A stretch of 64,000 bases of DNA, from positions 744,001 through 808,000 of the forward strand of contig NZ_JAUOTO010000006.1 in the NCBI RefSeq assembly GCF_030546645.1. Reading direction: 5' to 3'. The notes beneath the pieces were generated by a model that saw only the letters and a list, made by a program, of their open reading frames with translations, ran no database searches and had not been told where the DNA came from. The first letter of the stretch is position 1; every line of letters starts with the position of its first letter. Position numbers and translations under genes: made by a program. This stretch comes from Flavitalea plasmicola. Lineage in GTDB: Bacteria > Bacteroidota > Bacteroidia > Chitinophagales > Chitinophagaceae. Positions 26,101 to 35,507 of this stretch are shown piece by piece.

Positions 26101-26261
26101 ATATCCATTCTATTACCTTTGTAATTAATTGTACGAGATATTCCTCCAATCTCTCCACTTTTTTCCAGAATCACAGGAATGATATCTGTTCTTTTGAGTA
26201 ATTCGTAAGCGGCTGTTAGACCGGCGGGACCTGCCCCGATTATGATTGCTTTTTTACTCAT
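23160..26261 (-). CDS. Flavin oxidoreductase fused to a GT-C-like membrane domain
   Basis: A 1033-residue fusion. Residues 1-about 525 are an FAD-dependent NAD(P)-binding oxidoreductase of the protoporphyrinogen oxidase/UDP-galactopyranose mutase-like group: dinucleotide fold [13 protein letters not shown], then [20 protein letters not shown], and a C-terminal FAD-contacting stretch [19 protein letters not shown]. Residues about 565-1033 are a polytopic membrane domain with some ten helices and an extracytoplasmic [14 protein letters not shown] loop, similar to the separate protein encoded just upstream. The start overlaps that gene's stop (ATGA) and its stop is 10 bp before LanKC. The reaction is unknown: sugar or lipid-linked sugar transformation coupled to transfer is one reading, and peptide modification another. 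Confidence 0.8.
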   Translation of the reverse strand: MSKKAIIIGAGPAGLTAAYELLKRTDIIPVILEKSGEIGGISRTINYKGNRMDMGPHRFFSKSDRVMDWWLNIMPLEGEKTNITIAYQNKQRSIETNPGATAIGKRKDSDKVMLVIQRLTRIYFLRRFFAYPIQLSLETLRTLGVLRTWKILLSFLWIRLFPIKNEKNLEDFLINKFGRQLYLLFFKDYTEKVWGVPCHSISSEWGAQRIKGVSLSKAIFQALRSFRKGEKKDAGINQKATETSLIEQFLYPKKGPGALWEEVARQVQEMGGKIFLNQQVEKIYHKDGEITMINTVSSVTGQAGAWEGDYFFSTMPVQELIAGMDSPAPTDVQAIAAGLQYRDFINVGILLEKLSARNKDGIYKKLQLKDNWIYIQERDVKVGRLMIYNNWGDGMIADPSKTWIGMEYFCDKTDSFWALDDEAIQRIAILELEKMALARAEDVLDITVRRMEKTYPAYFGTFSEFGKIREYTDQFCNLFLVGRNGMHKYNNADHSMLTAMVAVDNIVAGNISKDNLWSINTEQDYHEEKKSIPEEIILNEPTLSRKDPLPEYSFKSFLWKNKWNRAYLLLAAVAMLAQFAIFKFLYPYANYFVDSYSYLEAAYRNSDVNTWPVAYSKFLRIFSAFSHSDMLLVAFQYFFIQCSSLFLLFTVQYFFKPSKIIFLILYVFFLFNPISHYLANYISADATFIGLSTLWIAQLIWIICRPMTSHIFIHAVLLLLVFTLRYNAIYYPLISTLAFIFTKRHSWFKIAGIAFSFMLLSFSVLYTSQKMYKVTGYRQFSAFGGWQLANNALYAYEHVKNEPNDKFPERFAKLENMVRQHKDTILRVKQSRLDTLRNYFYLWSPRAPLLQYMMREWKGDSTSPYFKKWAAEGPLYQDYAFFLIKKYPLSFAQYFLWPNAIKFAVPPIEFLGVYNMGEDSVDRLAKEWFDYKTLRISHHYKDHDVTSLNWYPIFNALVNLFLVISLAGFLLFNGIKIALPSYTIVLALILVFWILNMGFSIFASPVVLRYQVFPASLSFVFALLSTRYIDLRN

Positions 26262-27802
26262 AACACTGGTTTTAAGGGTGGCTGTAGTGAGGAATTGAGA
26301 GCAACTCTTTCCGAACCTTGCAATAGCATGAGAGATACCGCCATTAAAATGATCATTGGGAAGAATTGATACCTGAAAACTATAATTGTCGCAGTTACGC
26401 AGAAACAGAAATTTAGAGTGAGGAAGCTGCCACAGAGTAAAAGGAATCGATTCGTAGGTCTGTCGGTAGTTTTATATTTTCGGGTTGCCAGGAAATGGAG
26501 GCCTCGGATAACAAGATAAAGATTCAGGAGGAAAAACAAAGGCGGTATGGGGAATAGGAGAACCCCCTGCAGACGTTTCGAGATGGACTTTGTTTTTAAA
26601 CCTTTAAGATTGAACCAAAGACCTGCTATTTCTTCAACGCTGTCTTGCCCTAAGTTATATACTTCAAGTTTTTCCAAAGGGGTTATGAAATAATTTTTTG
26701 CATTTAACCACATATAATCTCTAATATATGCGGACGGATTATGTTTTATTAGATAACTGCCGTATTGGGAAAATACAGCAGATGCCTTTCCCCACCCGAT
26801 TACTATATCTTGTTGATTCGTAAGAGAATAATGTTTAAACAAATATTGCTTTAAGGGTGCTTCTGATTGTCTGATGAAGTAATTTCCAGTATATTCTCCC
26901 AGATAGTCGTGAAATTCGGGGACGACACCATTGTAGAAGTTTTTCGAAAGGCTATCCAACTCACGCGTTTCATTAGAAGGCAAATCACTGGGATCAACAT
27001 TCAGGTTTCTGTACATATAAAGTGCATTATTAGCCAACTGCCATCCTGTGAATAATGAGAATTGACTAGTTCCGGTCATTTGACGGGCAACCGACCGGGT
27101 GTGCAGAACAAATGGAATAATTAGAAGGAATGGTAAGAGTATACCTGCAGCCCTATATTTCCAGTTTCTAGCACATATTAAAAAGGCAACTATCGCCAAA
27201 AGGGGATAATAATAGGCATTGTTCCGTGTAGTAAAGCAAAGAAACAATAATAAAGCATGTACAAAAATGTTATAAACCATAGGCTTTTGCATTAACCATA
27301 TTAGTTGAGTAAACCAACCTAGACTAAGAGCTGCAAACAAGGGATCACTGTTGACATAATTTCCGAGGTAGAGAAATAGTGGATTTGCAAAAAGGAAAAT
27401 GAATAGAATTAATTGATAAGTCTTTCCTGGTTTGTAAAAATATAGTATAGAAAGAAATAAATAGAGGGATGCTCCCTCTAGAATGAAATATTGAAATGCT
27501 ACTAGTAATGTGTGGGATTGGGTAATTGAATGAAAAAGACTCAAAAACTTCGAATACCCGATCGGCCAGATACTCACATCCAAATTCGCATAAGCTGCAT
27601 AAAGATAACTATACGAATCCGAAAAAAAATCTGGAAAAGGATACAGTATTTTAAATATAACAAACTGAACAATCGTCCCTCCCAGCGCAATCAACAAATA
27701 CCTCCGATTAACCTTATTCTTCCAGATAAAGTTCAGAAATGACTCGGCAGATCCACGAGATTCCTGCGCGACAGACTGCGGTAGAACAAACGCCTGGTTC
27801 AT
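26258..27802 (-). CDS. GT-C-like polytopic membrane protein
   Basis: A 514-residue membrane protein from the ATG at 27802 (the frame stays open to a TTG at 27829). About ten hydrophobic helices are followed by a soluble C-terminal-facing part. The first extracytoplasmic loop holds [17 protein letters not shown], with an acidic residue in the place expected for polyprenyl-phosphate-sugar-dependent GT-C enzymes. It aligns along its whole length with the membrane half of the next gene (shared phrases: [20 protein letters not shown] or [21 protein letters not shown] or YNMGEDSVD), so the two are paralogues. With the GT2 gene upstream (30-bp gap) it suggests a lipid-linked sugar donor and its transferase. 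The acceptor is unknown. Confidence 0.75.
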   Translation of the reverse strand: MNQAFVLPQSVAQESRGSAESFLNFIWKNKVNRRYLLIALGGTIVQFVIFKILYPFPDFFSDSYSYLYAAYANLDVSIWPIGYSKFLSLFHSITQSHTLLVAFQYFILEGASLYLFLSILYFYKPGKTYQLILFIFLFANPLFLYLGNYVNSDPLFAALSLGWFTQLIWLMQKPMVYNIFVHALLLFLCFTTRNNAYYYPLLAIVAFLICARNWKYRAAGILLPFLLIIPFVLHTRSVARQMTGTSQFSLFTGWQLANNALYMYRNLNVDPSDLPSNETRELDSLSKNFYNGVVPEFHDYLGEYTGNYFIRQSEAPLKQYLFKHYSLTNQQDIVIGWGKASAVFSQYGSYLIKHNPSAYIRDYMWLNAKNYFITPLEKLEVYNLGQDSVEEIAGLWFNLKGLKTKSISKRLQGVLLFPIPPLFFLLNLYLVIRGLHFLATRKYKTTDRPTNRFLLLCGSFLTLNFCFCVTATIIVFRYQFFPMIILMAVSLMLLQGSERVALNSSLQPPLKPVL

Positions 27803-27832
27803 AGTACTAATAGGATAAAAGTTAAACAATAC

Positions 27833-28708
27833 TCATGCTGCACCAACAACTTCAGGCTCCGGCACCTTAATATCCGCCGGTATTTTCGAAAGAAACGAAT
27901 ACTTGATAATACACCACAACGTCCTCACCCCGTCCTTCCACCCAATCTTCTTCCCCTCCTTATAAGTCCGCCCATAATAAGAAATCCCCACCTCATAGAT
28001 CTTCGCTCCCTCCACCTGTGCAATCTTCGCCGTCACCTCCGGCTCAAACCCAAACCGTTTTTCCCTCAGCGGGATCTGCTGTATCAGCGAAGTCCTGAAC
28101 GCCTTATAGCCCGTCTCCATATCCGTCAGGTTCAGATTAGAGAACATATTGGAGAAAAACGTCAGGCACCGGTTACCTATCGTATGCCAGAAGAATAATA
28201 TTCTATGAGGCTTACCTCCCATAAACCGCGAACCATATACCACATCCGCATACCCATTCACAATAGGCTCCAGCAAAGTGTTATATTCTCTCGGATCATA
28301 TTCCAGGTCGGCATCCTGGATCAATAGATAGTCGCCAACAGCATGCTGAATACCTGTATGAATAGCTGCTCCTTTTCCCTGGTTGACGGTATGCCTTACA
28401 TATCTTATAGAGACCGAAGGATTCTCTTCTATATACTCCCGGGCAACCAATTCAGTGTCATCTGAAGAACAATCATCCACGATGATAATATCCTTAGCGA
28501 CATTACCAATCAGCTCCACCTGGTTGATCTTTTCCAAAATAATGGAGATCGTTGCTTCCTCATTGAAAGCCGGAATGATGATAGACAGTTTTTGAATATG
28601 GCTGCGGTGGGATGAGTACCGGATGTGTTTGGGAGCTTTGCGCACGGGCACAGCAGCTCCTGCAGATTGAAGAGTCTCATACATAGAATAAAAGTTTATC
28701 CCCTCCAT
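27833..28708 (-). CDS. GT2 glycosyltransferase, dolichyl-phosphate mannose synthase-like
   Basis: A 291-residue family 2 glycosyltransferase. After a variable N-terminus (about 1-38) the GT-A core follows: LSIIIPAFNEEATISIILEK, DIIIVDDCSSDDT, GKGAAIHTGIQHAVGDYLLI and the metal-binding QDADLEYDP. Further on are GSRFMGG and ETGYKAFRT, common in polyprenyl-phosphate glucosyl/mannosyl transferases. No membrane helix pair is evident at the C-terminus, as in DPM1-type enzymes. It is the first gene of the minus-strand operon that ends with the small peptides and would supply a lipid-linked sugar to the GT-C-like protein. Its base composition is less AT-rich than the genes behind it. Confidence 0.9.
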   Translation of the reverse strand: MEGINFYSMYETLQSAGAAVPVRKAPKHIRYSSHRSHIQKLSIIIPAFNEEATISIILEKINQVELIGNVAKDIIIVDDCSSDDTELVAREYIEENPSVSIRYVRHTVNQGKGAAIHTGIQHAVGDYLLIQDADLEYDPREYNTLLEPIVNGYADVVYGSRFMGGKPHRILFFWHTIGNRCLTFFSNMFSNLNLTDMETGYKAFRTSLIQQIPLREKRFGFEPEVTAKIAQVEGAKIYEVGISYYGRTYKEGKKIGWKDGVRTLWCIIKYSFLSKIPADIKVPEPEVVGAA

Positions 28709-29074
28709 TGAAGAGGTAGTATAATAAAAACCCGTTGATTCGATTAATCGTTAGTGCTCTGAAACCCGGAACGAACAACCCAAACCGGAGAGCCGCATGC
28801 GTTCGCAGTCGTATTCTTCCGGATCCGCATCCTATTCCAGCTCGGGCCGTTCTGGCCGCCGGGTCGTATATATGGGATTGCTATAACCGAGTCTTACCCC
28901 AACCTTATTTGTGTGGTAGAATTTTTTGCATGTCTGTTGAACGATGTGTGTAATTCAACTTACTTGTGTAGACAAATATAATCTACAGATCCAGGGGACT
29001 GCCTATGAAATAGGGATTAAAAATACAATAAGAAATGAAATCTGCAAGACCATTCATACTTCTTTCGTATCACC
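28709..29074 (-). other. Upstream region of the GT2-LanKC-peptide operon
   Basis: A 366-bp gap without a gene, between the GT2 start and the stop of an AraC-type regulator on the same strand. It carries a consensus -7 element about 265 bp before the GT2 ATG (see 28967-28987), so the operon would have a leader of roughly 260 nt. The part near 28780-28870 is G+C-richer and could fold, but I see no known riboswitch. Confidence 0.4.
28967..28987 (-). promoter_or_regulatory. TATATTTG -7 element inside an inverted repeat
   Basis: On the minus strand TATATTTG (28980-28973) matches the Bacteroidota -7 consensus TAnnTTTG exactly. It is framed by a perfect 6-bp inverted repeat, TGTAGA then nine bases then TCTACA, so a dimeric regulator bound there would cover the promoter. 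No clear -33 TTG is visible. The neighbouring AraC genes are possible sources of such a regulator (inference). Confidence 0.45.
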
Positions 29075-30082
29075 TCAATCATTCACCAAACCCTGCAGCC
29101 GCCTGCTGCGTTGCACAAACGCCGGCGTATAACCAAAATACTTTTTGAAAGCCAATGAGAACGATTCCGAATGTGAATAGCCGTTTTCCCTGGCAACGGC
29201 TTCCACGGACCTATCTGTCTCGGACAACGCCTGATGCGCTTTTTTCATCCTGCATTCATGGAGGAACTCTGTAACGCCAATACCATAGATCGCTTTGAAA
29301 CCATGATTCAGCTTATAGACACTAAGACCTGTTTGCCCGGCGAGAGAACCAAGTGATATCTTACCTCCCAGATCCTGTAACATCAGCTCCTTCGCCCGAT
29401 AGACCCATTTTGCATCCTCTTCCGTAATAACCCCGGACGCGGATGAATGACTTTCCGAAAGCCTTATCAACGAAAGTAAAAGCAATTCTACAGAGAGGTA
29501 GCCAAGATACAATTTGCGCAAGTGCCCCTGGTAATTACAATCCAGTATATTATCCACCACCGATAAGATGCCGGCATCGGCAATGGTGTATCCGGATCCA
29601 AACAGACCGGGCTGGCCCGCGGATACCTTGGCCAAAAAGGGCATCAGCCCCGGAAAGCTATTCTGCAAAGGCAACAAACGTTCTTTTCCGTAATAAACGG
29701 AAAGATGGCTGTACGCCTCACCCGGATGTAACTTCAATTTTGAATAAACTACAGGCACATAGTTGAGACTAAGGCCGCGCTCGTGCAGCACCCCCGCGCC
29801 GAAATACCTGGAGTCATAATAGTAACTGTTGCGGAGAACGATCTGCAGACGAATGGCAGGCTCTTCGGAACTATACACCAACTGTTCCCCGTGGTTGAAA
29901 TACAGCGTATGGTAAAGGATGGAAATATCTTCTCCTTCCAGCTGCTGTACAAGCACATGGCCAAAGGGACCCACGGCGCCATAACAAACGCTATCCGGGA
30001 TCTGCAGCTGCTGCAACGAAGAAGGCAAGACGGGAGAGAGATGGATCTCACCGCCTTGCGCTGCCTCGATCCGGATCTTCAT
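29075..30082 (-). CDS. AraC-family transcriptional regulator (second of tandem pair)
   Basis: A 335-residue regulator from the ATG at 30082. The frame extends to 30139, but that start would overlap the upstream gene by 61 bp, whereas the inner start gives the ATGA overlap usual here. The N-terminal 220 residues are an unassigned ligand or dimerisation domain. The C-terminal AraC double helix-turn-helix is clear (SLGSLAGQTGLSVYKLNHGF, then SVEAVARENGYSHSESFSLA, then FKKYFGYTPAF). It is co-translated with a second AraC regulator and lies beside the LanKC operon on the same strand, which makes it a candidate regulator of it. Confidence 0.9.
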   Translation of the reverse strand: MKIRIEAAQGGEIHLSPVLPSSLQQLQIPDSVCYGAVGPFGHVLVQQLEGEDISILYHTLYFNHGEQLVYSSEEPAIRLQIVLRNSYYYDSRYFGAGVLHERGLSLNYVPVVYSKLKLHPGEAYSHLSVYYGKERLLPLQNSFPGLMPFLAKVSAGQPGLFGSGYTIADAGILSVVDNILDCNYQGHLRKLYLGYLSVELLLLSLIRLSESHSSASGVITEEDAKWVYRAKELMLQDLGGKISLGSLAGQTGLSVYKLNHGFKAIYGIGVTEFLHECRMKKAHQALSETDRSVEAVARENGYSHSESFSLAFKKYFGYTPAFVQRSRRLQGLVND

Positions 30083-31104
30083 GATCTTAATTTGCCGTTG
30101 GCTATAATTTGTTGCTTGCGAAATCGGTTGGGTGCACAACCAAAATAGTGTTTGAAGGCGCGTATGAAATTAGGAGGATCGTCATAGCCCGCCAGTAAAG
30201 AGATCTCGGCAATGCTTTTATTGGTTTCCAGAAGATTTTGCTTTGCGTCTTCCATCCGCACTTTATTGAAGTCTCCGAAGATAGTGGTGCCGAACACCTG
30301 CTTGTATCCCTTCTTAAGTTTGAATTCATTCAACCCTACTTTGTGGGCCAGCTGTTTCAGCGTGGGGGGATTTTCAATGTTGTGCAGCAAGTATTCCCTG
30401 GCTTCATACAACTTCTCCAGGTCATATTTTCGCAATGGTACGCCGGCTTGCTGTTCTGTGGGACGGTTGATCAGCTGTTCCAACGCCAGCAATAGCAATA
30501 CGGCCGCTTTTGCCTGAAGGTAAGTGCGGCGGAGATCGCCTGTGTAAGGGCAATCGTGAATGGCATGCAGCATGCGCAGCATGATCGGGGTCACGGTAGC
30601 CGGTGTGGCGCTGAGCGTAGACGAAAGATTCTTTTTTCCTATCCAACGGATCAACTCGGGGAAATCATCCCCTAATTTGTGCAGATAAGTGGGAGAGAAA
30701 TGAATATCCAGGGTATCTGCATGACTGTTGGCAGGATCAAACCAGTTGATCTTGCTGATGGAAGGAGCAGTGAAGAAATTAAACTGCCCTTCCGACATGC
30801 TCTTGCGTTCGCTTTCGCCCAACTTGTAATGCAGGCAATCATGTAATACGAACTGCAATACCAGTAGCCGGTCTCCCTGGCTTTGCTCGTACCAGCCAGC
30901 ATCGGCTCCCAGGAAATAATTACTGAGGCGAATACAGAGATCCGGGCATTGTTCATCGAAAAATAAAAGGCTGCTAAAACATCCGGAGGATTGAAGCTCC
31001 CGGACATCAGGAAATGCGGTTGTGACCGCCGTCGCTGGCAAAAGGGGTTGCAAACAGGGACCCCCCCAGGTTGGTGTGGTGATGTGTATAGGCATAAGGT
31101 TCAA
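30079..31104 (-). CDS. AraC-family transcriptional regulator (first of tandem pair)
   Basis: A 341-residue AraC-type regulator with the C-terminal double helix-turn-helix (PTLKQLAHKVGLNEFKLKKG, then SIAEISLLAGYDDPPNFIRA, then FKHYFGCAPNRFRKQ). The N-terminal part is about 230 residues with no recognisable cupin motif. It has the same layout as the next gene but is not a recent copy. Its TGA overlaps the ATG of the second regulator, so both are translated from one message in a fixed ratio; heterodimer formation is possible. The 436 bp upstream contain no gene. Confidence 0.9.
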   Translation of the reverse strand: MNLMPIHITTPTWGGPCLQPLLPATAVTTAFPDVRELQSSGCFSSLLFFDEQCPDLCIRLSNYFLGADAGWYEQSQGDRLLVLQFVLHDCLHYKLGESERKSMSEGQFNFFTAPSISKINWFDPANSHADTLDIHFSPTYLHKLGDDFPELIRWIGKKNLSSTLSATPATVTPIMLRMLHAIHDCPYTGDLRRTYLQAKAAVLLLLALEQLINRPTEQQAGVPLRKYDLEKLYEAREYLLHNIENPPTLKQLAHKVGLNEFKLKKGYKQVFGTTIFGDFNKVRMEDAKQNLLETNKSIAEISLLAGYDDPPNFIRAFKHYFGCAPNRFRKQQIIANGKLRS

Positions 31105-31540
31105 TTGTTTCCTTTAATAGAAATATATGGAACTGCATCGTGGAAACTAATCAGATCTAAGCCTTAACCAACACATCTACTAATCCAGAGGTAAATTGGG
31201 TCAGTGATCTACGGGGCGATAGATAGCTCAGGAAAAAGGTCTGGGGAAATAAATATAAAAAGGATTTCTAATTTTACTGGTCAAACGCCGGGCATATCCG
31301 TGGCACATAGAAGTTAACCTATAAGCCAGCATAAGAGAAGAGGATTACGGCTGCGGGTTTCCCGCAGAGAATCCGGCCTTTTCCCGTCCATGTATACCCC
31401 CGGAAGGCTTTTTTTCAACAAAGGAATCTGACAGCCCCTTTTTTGCGTATATGCCTGTGAATGAGAAGAATAATTCAGGCTAAGAATTTGATTAGTCATC
31501 CCCGCTCACACAGCGGGGATTTTTTTTGAACCGCAGATCC
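31105..31540. other. Intergenic region with several hairpins
   Basis: A 436-bp gap between the AraC start and the glpF stop. On the + strand it contains CTGCGGG-TTT-CCCGCAG near 31360, a weaker GCCTT/AAGGC stem followed by seven T near 31380-31420, and the strong terminator at 31498-31527. All T runs are in + direction although no + strand protein gene exists here, so a small + strand RNA is possible. The minus-strand promoter of the AraC pair must also lie here. Confidence 0.4.
31498..31527 (+). terminator. Strong hairpin with eight-T tail
   Basis: A perfect 9-bp stem ATCCCCGCT with its complement, loop CACAC, then eight T on the + strand. It lies 14 bp beyond the glpF stop, so in the minus direction it could also end the glp transcript, but its polarity indicates a + strand transcript. 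Confidence 0.65.
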
Positions 31541-32245
31541 TTATAACATCTTAAAAACCATCGCCGCCAGCAATGCCCCCACCACGGGTCCGGCAATAGG
31601 TATCCAGGCGTATGCCCAGTCACTGTCCCGCTTGCCGGCAATAGGCAACAACGTATGCATGATCCTCGGACCCAGGTCACGGGCAGGATTGATCGCATAT
31701 CCGGTCGGTCCGCCCAGGGAAAGGCCGATACCCAGCACCAGCAGGGCCACAGGCAAGGCATCCAACGCGCCCAGGCTGCTGGAAGGCGAGGCGATATACA
31801 GGACGCCTAAAATAAGTACAAAGGTTCCGATGACTTCCGTGACAAAATTGTCCAGGGTATGGCGGATAGCCGGCGCTGTGCAAAATACGGCGAGCTTTCC
31901 ATTGGGATCTCCTGGCTCCTGAAAATGCCCGCGATAGCTTAGATACGCCAACGAAGACCCCGCCATAGCTCCCAGCAGCTGGGCCGCAATGTACTGTGGC
32001 ACCTGGGCCCAGGGAAATTTTCCGAGGGCAGCGAATGCCAGCGTGACAGCTGGGTTCAGATGTGCTTTGCTGGAACCGGCGGAGCAATATACTCCTACGA
32101 ATACCGCTATAGCCCACCCGAATGAAATGACGATCCATCCGCTGTTCTGGCCCTTGGTCCTGGGAAGGACAACATTGGCCACAACCCCTTGCCCGAACGT
32201 AATGAGAAGACCGGTACCAATGAATTCTCCGAAAAAAGGTGTCAT
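31541..32245 (-). CDS. glpF: Glycerol facilitator / aquaglyceroporin
   Basis: A 234-residue MIP-family channel from the ATG at 32245; the longer frame upstream overlaps glpD and lacks membrane character. Six helices and the two pore motifs are present: HLNPAV (NPA at 64-66) and INPARD (186-190). The Asp after the second NPA motif is the hallmark of glycerol-conducting members. It admits glycerol through the inner membrane for the kinase and dehydrogenase encoded just upstream. It is the last gene of the glpK-glpD-glpF operon, 38 bp after glpD. Confidence is high from motif and context. Confidence 0.95.
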   Translation of the reverse strand: MTPFFGEFIGTGLLITFGQGVVANVVLPRTKGQNSGWIVISFGWAIAVFVGVYCSAGSSKAHLNPAVTLAFAALGKFPWAQVPQYIAAQLLGAMAGSSLAYLSYRGHFQEPGDPNGKLAVFCTAPAIRHTLDNFVTEVIGTFVLILGVLYIASPSSSLGALDALPVALLVLGIGLSLGGPTGYAINPARDLGPRIMHTLLPIAGKRDSDWAYAWIPIAGPVVGALLAAMVFKML

Positions 32246-32283
32246 ATGGCAGTGATTATAATGAACAAAATACTTAATGATCG

Positions 32284-33858
32284 CTACACCTGGTAGCCTC
32301 GCGCCAGTTCTTTGAAAGCCAGTACCTGCTCCTCCTGCCATACCCCATCCCGTCCCAGCTCCCTGGCTAGTAGCTCCGCTACCAGCGGGGCACACTCGAC
32401 AGCCGCGGCAGCATCCAGCAATAAGGCCCTGGTACGCCGGCTCAACGCATCTTCAACTGTCATGCACAGCTCTTCCCTGGCGGCCCAGATGATCTCTGCC
32501 TTGATATAAGGCAGCCGGGTATGCAATAGTTGTCCCAGGGAAGTGTCGGCGGCTGCCAGCGATTGGATAGACGGCATATCACTACCATAATAGTACAACG
32601 GCGCATGAAAATCCAGTTCCCGACCTCCTGCAAAAGCCTCTCCGCCTCCATGGATCATTAGCTCAGCAGTCCGGCAAGGCCGTTCCGGAAGACCGGCGCG
32701 TGCAACCGCCGTGTTAACGGTATCCTCTGCCATCCGGCGATAGGTCGTCCATTTTCCACCTGTGACGGTGATAAGCCCTGACGCCGACACGCTTATCAAA
32801 TGATCCCTGGAAAGTTCAGCGGTCCTCCGCCCCGAGCGTTTTACCAGGGGGCGAAGACCGGCGAATACACTGCGTATGTCTGCACGTGAGGGCGGCTTGG
32901 TAAGATACCGGCTGATCTGCTGCAATATAAAATCGATCTCCTGTGGCAGCGCCCGCGGCTCCGCTGTCACTTCCTGGACAGGCGTATCGGTCGTCCCGAT
33001 GATGATCTTGTCATGCCAGGGTACGGCAAATAACACCCGGCCGTCATCAGTATGGGGTACGAGGATGGCGGCCTCGCCAGGTAAAAAATGTTTGTCGAGC
33101 ACGATATGCACGCCCTGACTGGGCGCCATGATGGGCTCGCTGCCCGGCTCATCCATCTGCAGCACTGTATCTGTAAATATACCCGTGGCATTGATCACCA
33201 CCTTGGCATTGACAGAGAATGGAGTCCCACTGATCTTATCATACACTGCAACACCGGTGACCTTCTCTCCAGCCTTGACCAATCCGCTCACCTCGCAATA
33301 ATTCAGCAGCACCCCGCCCTGCGAAGCAGCCGTCATCGCCAGGCTGATGGCCAGCCGGGCGTCATCGAATTGTCCGTCATGATACAATACCCCTCCCCGA
33401 AGGCCTTCCGCATCCAGGGTAGGGGCGAGCTCCAGTGTTTCCTCACGGGACAGCAGCCTTGACGGACCCAGCCCGAGGCGACCGGACATCCAGTCATAGA
33501 CTTTCAGTCCCAGGCCATAATAAGGACCCTCCCACCATTTATAGTTGGGGACAATAAAGGATTGATCTTTCACCAGGTGAGGAGCATTGCGTCGAAGAAT
33601 GCCCCTCTCTTGCAAGGCTTCCATCACCAGCTTGATATTCCCCTGCTGTAAGTAGCGGACACCTCCATGGACGAGCTTCGTGGACCGGGAAGAAGTGCCT
33701 TTTGCAAAATCATACTGCTCCAGCAGCAGCGTGCTGAACCCCCGGGAAGCGGCGTCCACCGCTACTCCCAATCCCGTAGCTCCGCCGCCGATGATGCAGA
33801 CGTCCCAGGGCTGGTCGCCCTGGGACGCTAAGGCCTGTAACATTACTTGTCTATTCAT
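32284..33858 (-). CDS. glpD: Glycerol-3-phosphate dehydrogenase, FAD-dependent
   Basis: A 524-residue flavoenzyme that oxidises glycerol 3-phosphate to dihydroxyacetone phosphate and passes electrons to quinones at the membrane. The FAD-binding motif is CIIGGGATGLGVAVDAASRG (21-40), followed by the GlpD signature GTSSRSTKLVHGGVRYLQQG. The C-terminal DAO_C domain is present. Length is normal (500-570). It lies 3 bp after glpK and precedes glpF. The enzymes form the complete route from glycerol to glycolysis. Confidence 0.96.
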   Translation of the reverse strand: MNRQVMLQALASQGDQPWDVCIIGGGATGLGVAVDAASRGFSTLLLEQYDFAKGTSSRSTKLVHGGVRYLQQGNIKLVMEALQERGILRRNAPHLVKDQSFIVPNYKWWEGPYYGLGLKVYDWMSGRLGLGPSRLLSREETLELAPTLDAEGLRGGVLYHDGQFDDARLAISLAMTAASQGGVLLNYCEVSGLVKAGEKVTGVAVYDKISGTPFSVNAKVVINATGIFTDTVLQMDEPGSEPIMAPSQGVHIVLDKHFLPGEAAILVPHTDDGRVLFAVPWHDKIIIGTTDTPVQEVTAEPRALPQEIDFILQQISRYLTKPPSRADIRSVFAGLRPLVKRSGRRTAELSRDHLISVSASGLITVTGGKWTTYRRMAEDTVNTAVARAGLPERPCRTAELMIHGGGEAFAGGRELDFHAPLYYYGSDMPSIQSLAAADTSLGQLLHTRLPYIKAEIIWAAREELCMTVEDALSRRTRALLLDAAAAVECAPLVAELLARELGRDGVWQEEQVLAFKELARGYQV

Positions 33859-33861
33859 CTT

Positions 33862-35406
<1,545 letters not shown>

Positions 35407-35410
35407 TTAG

Positions 35411-35425
35411 GGAAAATTATTTTCC
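35411..35425. promoter_or_regulatory. Inverted repeat upstream of glpK
   Basis: GGAAAAT, one base, ATTTTCC: a perfect 7-bp inverted repeat 44 bp before the glpK ATG in the region divergent to the MarR-GNAT gene. It is AT-rich and could be an operator for the glycerol operon; no regulator is identified. Confidence 0.35.
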
Positions 35426-35473
35426 TGCCTCTCCTGGTATATTTTTTTGAGAAATAAAATTATCTTTCTACAT

Positions 35474-35493
35474 TTACGTAAGCACTTACGTAA
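35474..35493. promoter_or_regulatory. Near-ideal MarR-type operator
   Basis: TTACGTAAG and its exact complement separated by two bases give a 20-bp perfect inverted repeat made of two TTACGTAA palindromes. It ends 14 bp before the ATG of a MarR-domain gene. Size, symmetry and position fit a MarR autoregulatory operator, and it may also affect the divergent glp promoter. Confidence 0.75.
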
Positions 35494-35507
35494 TTAATAG
35501 TGATTAT

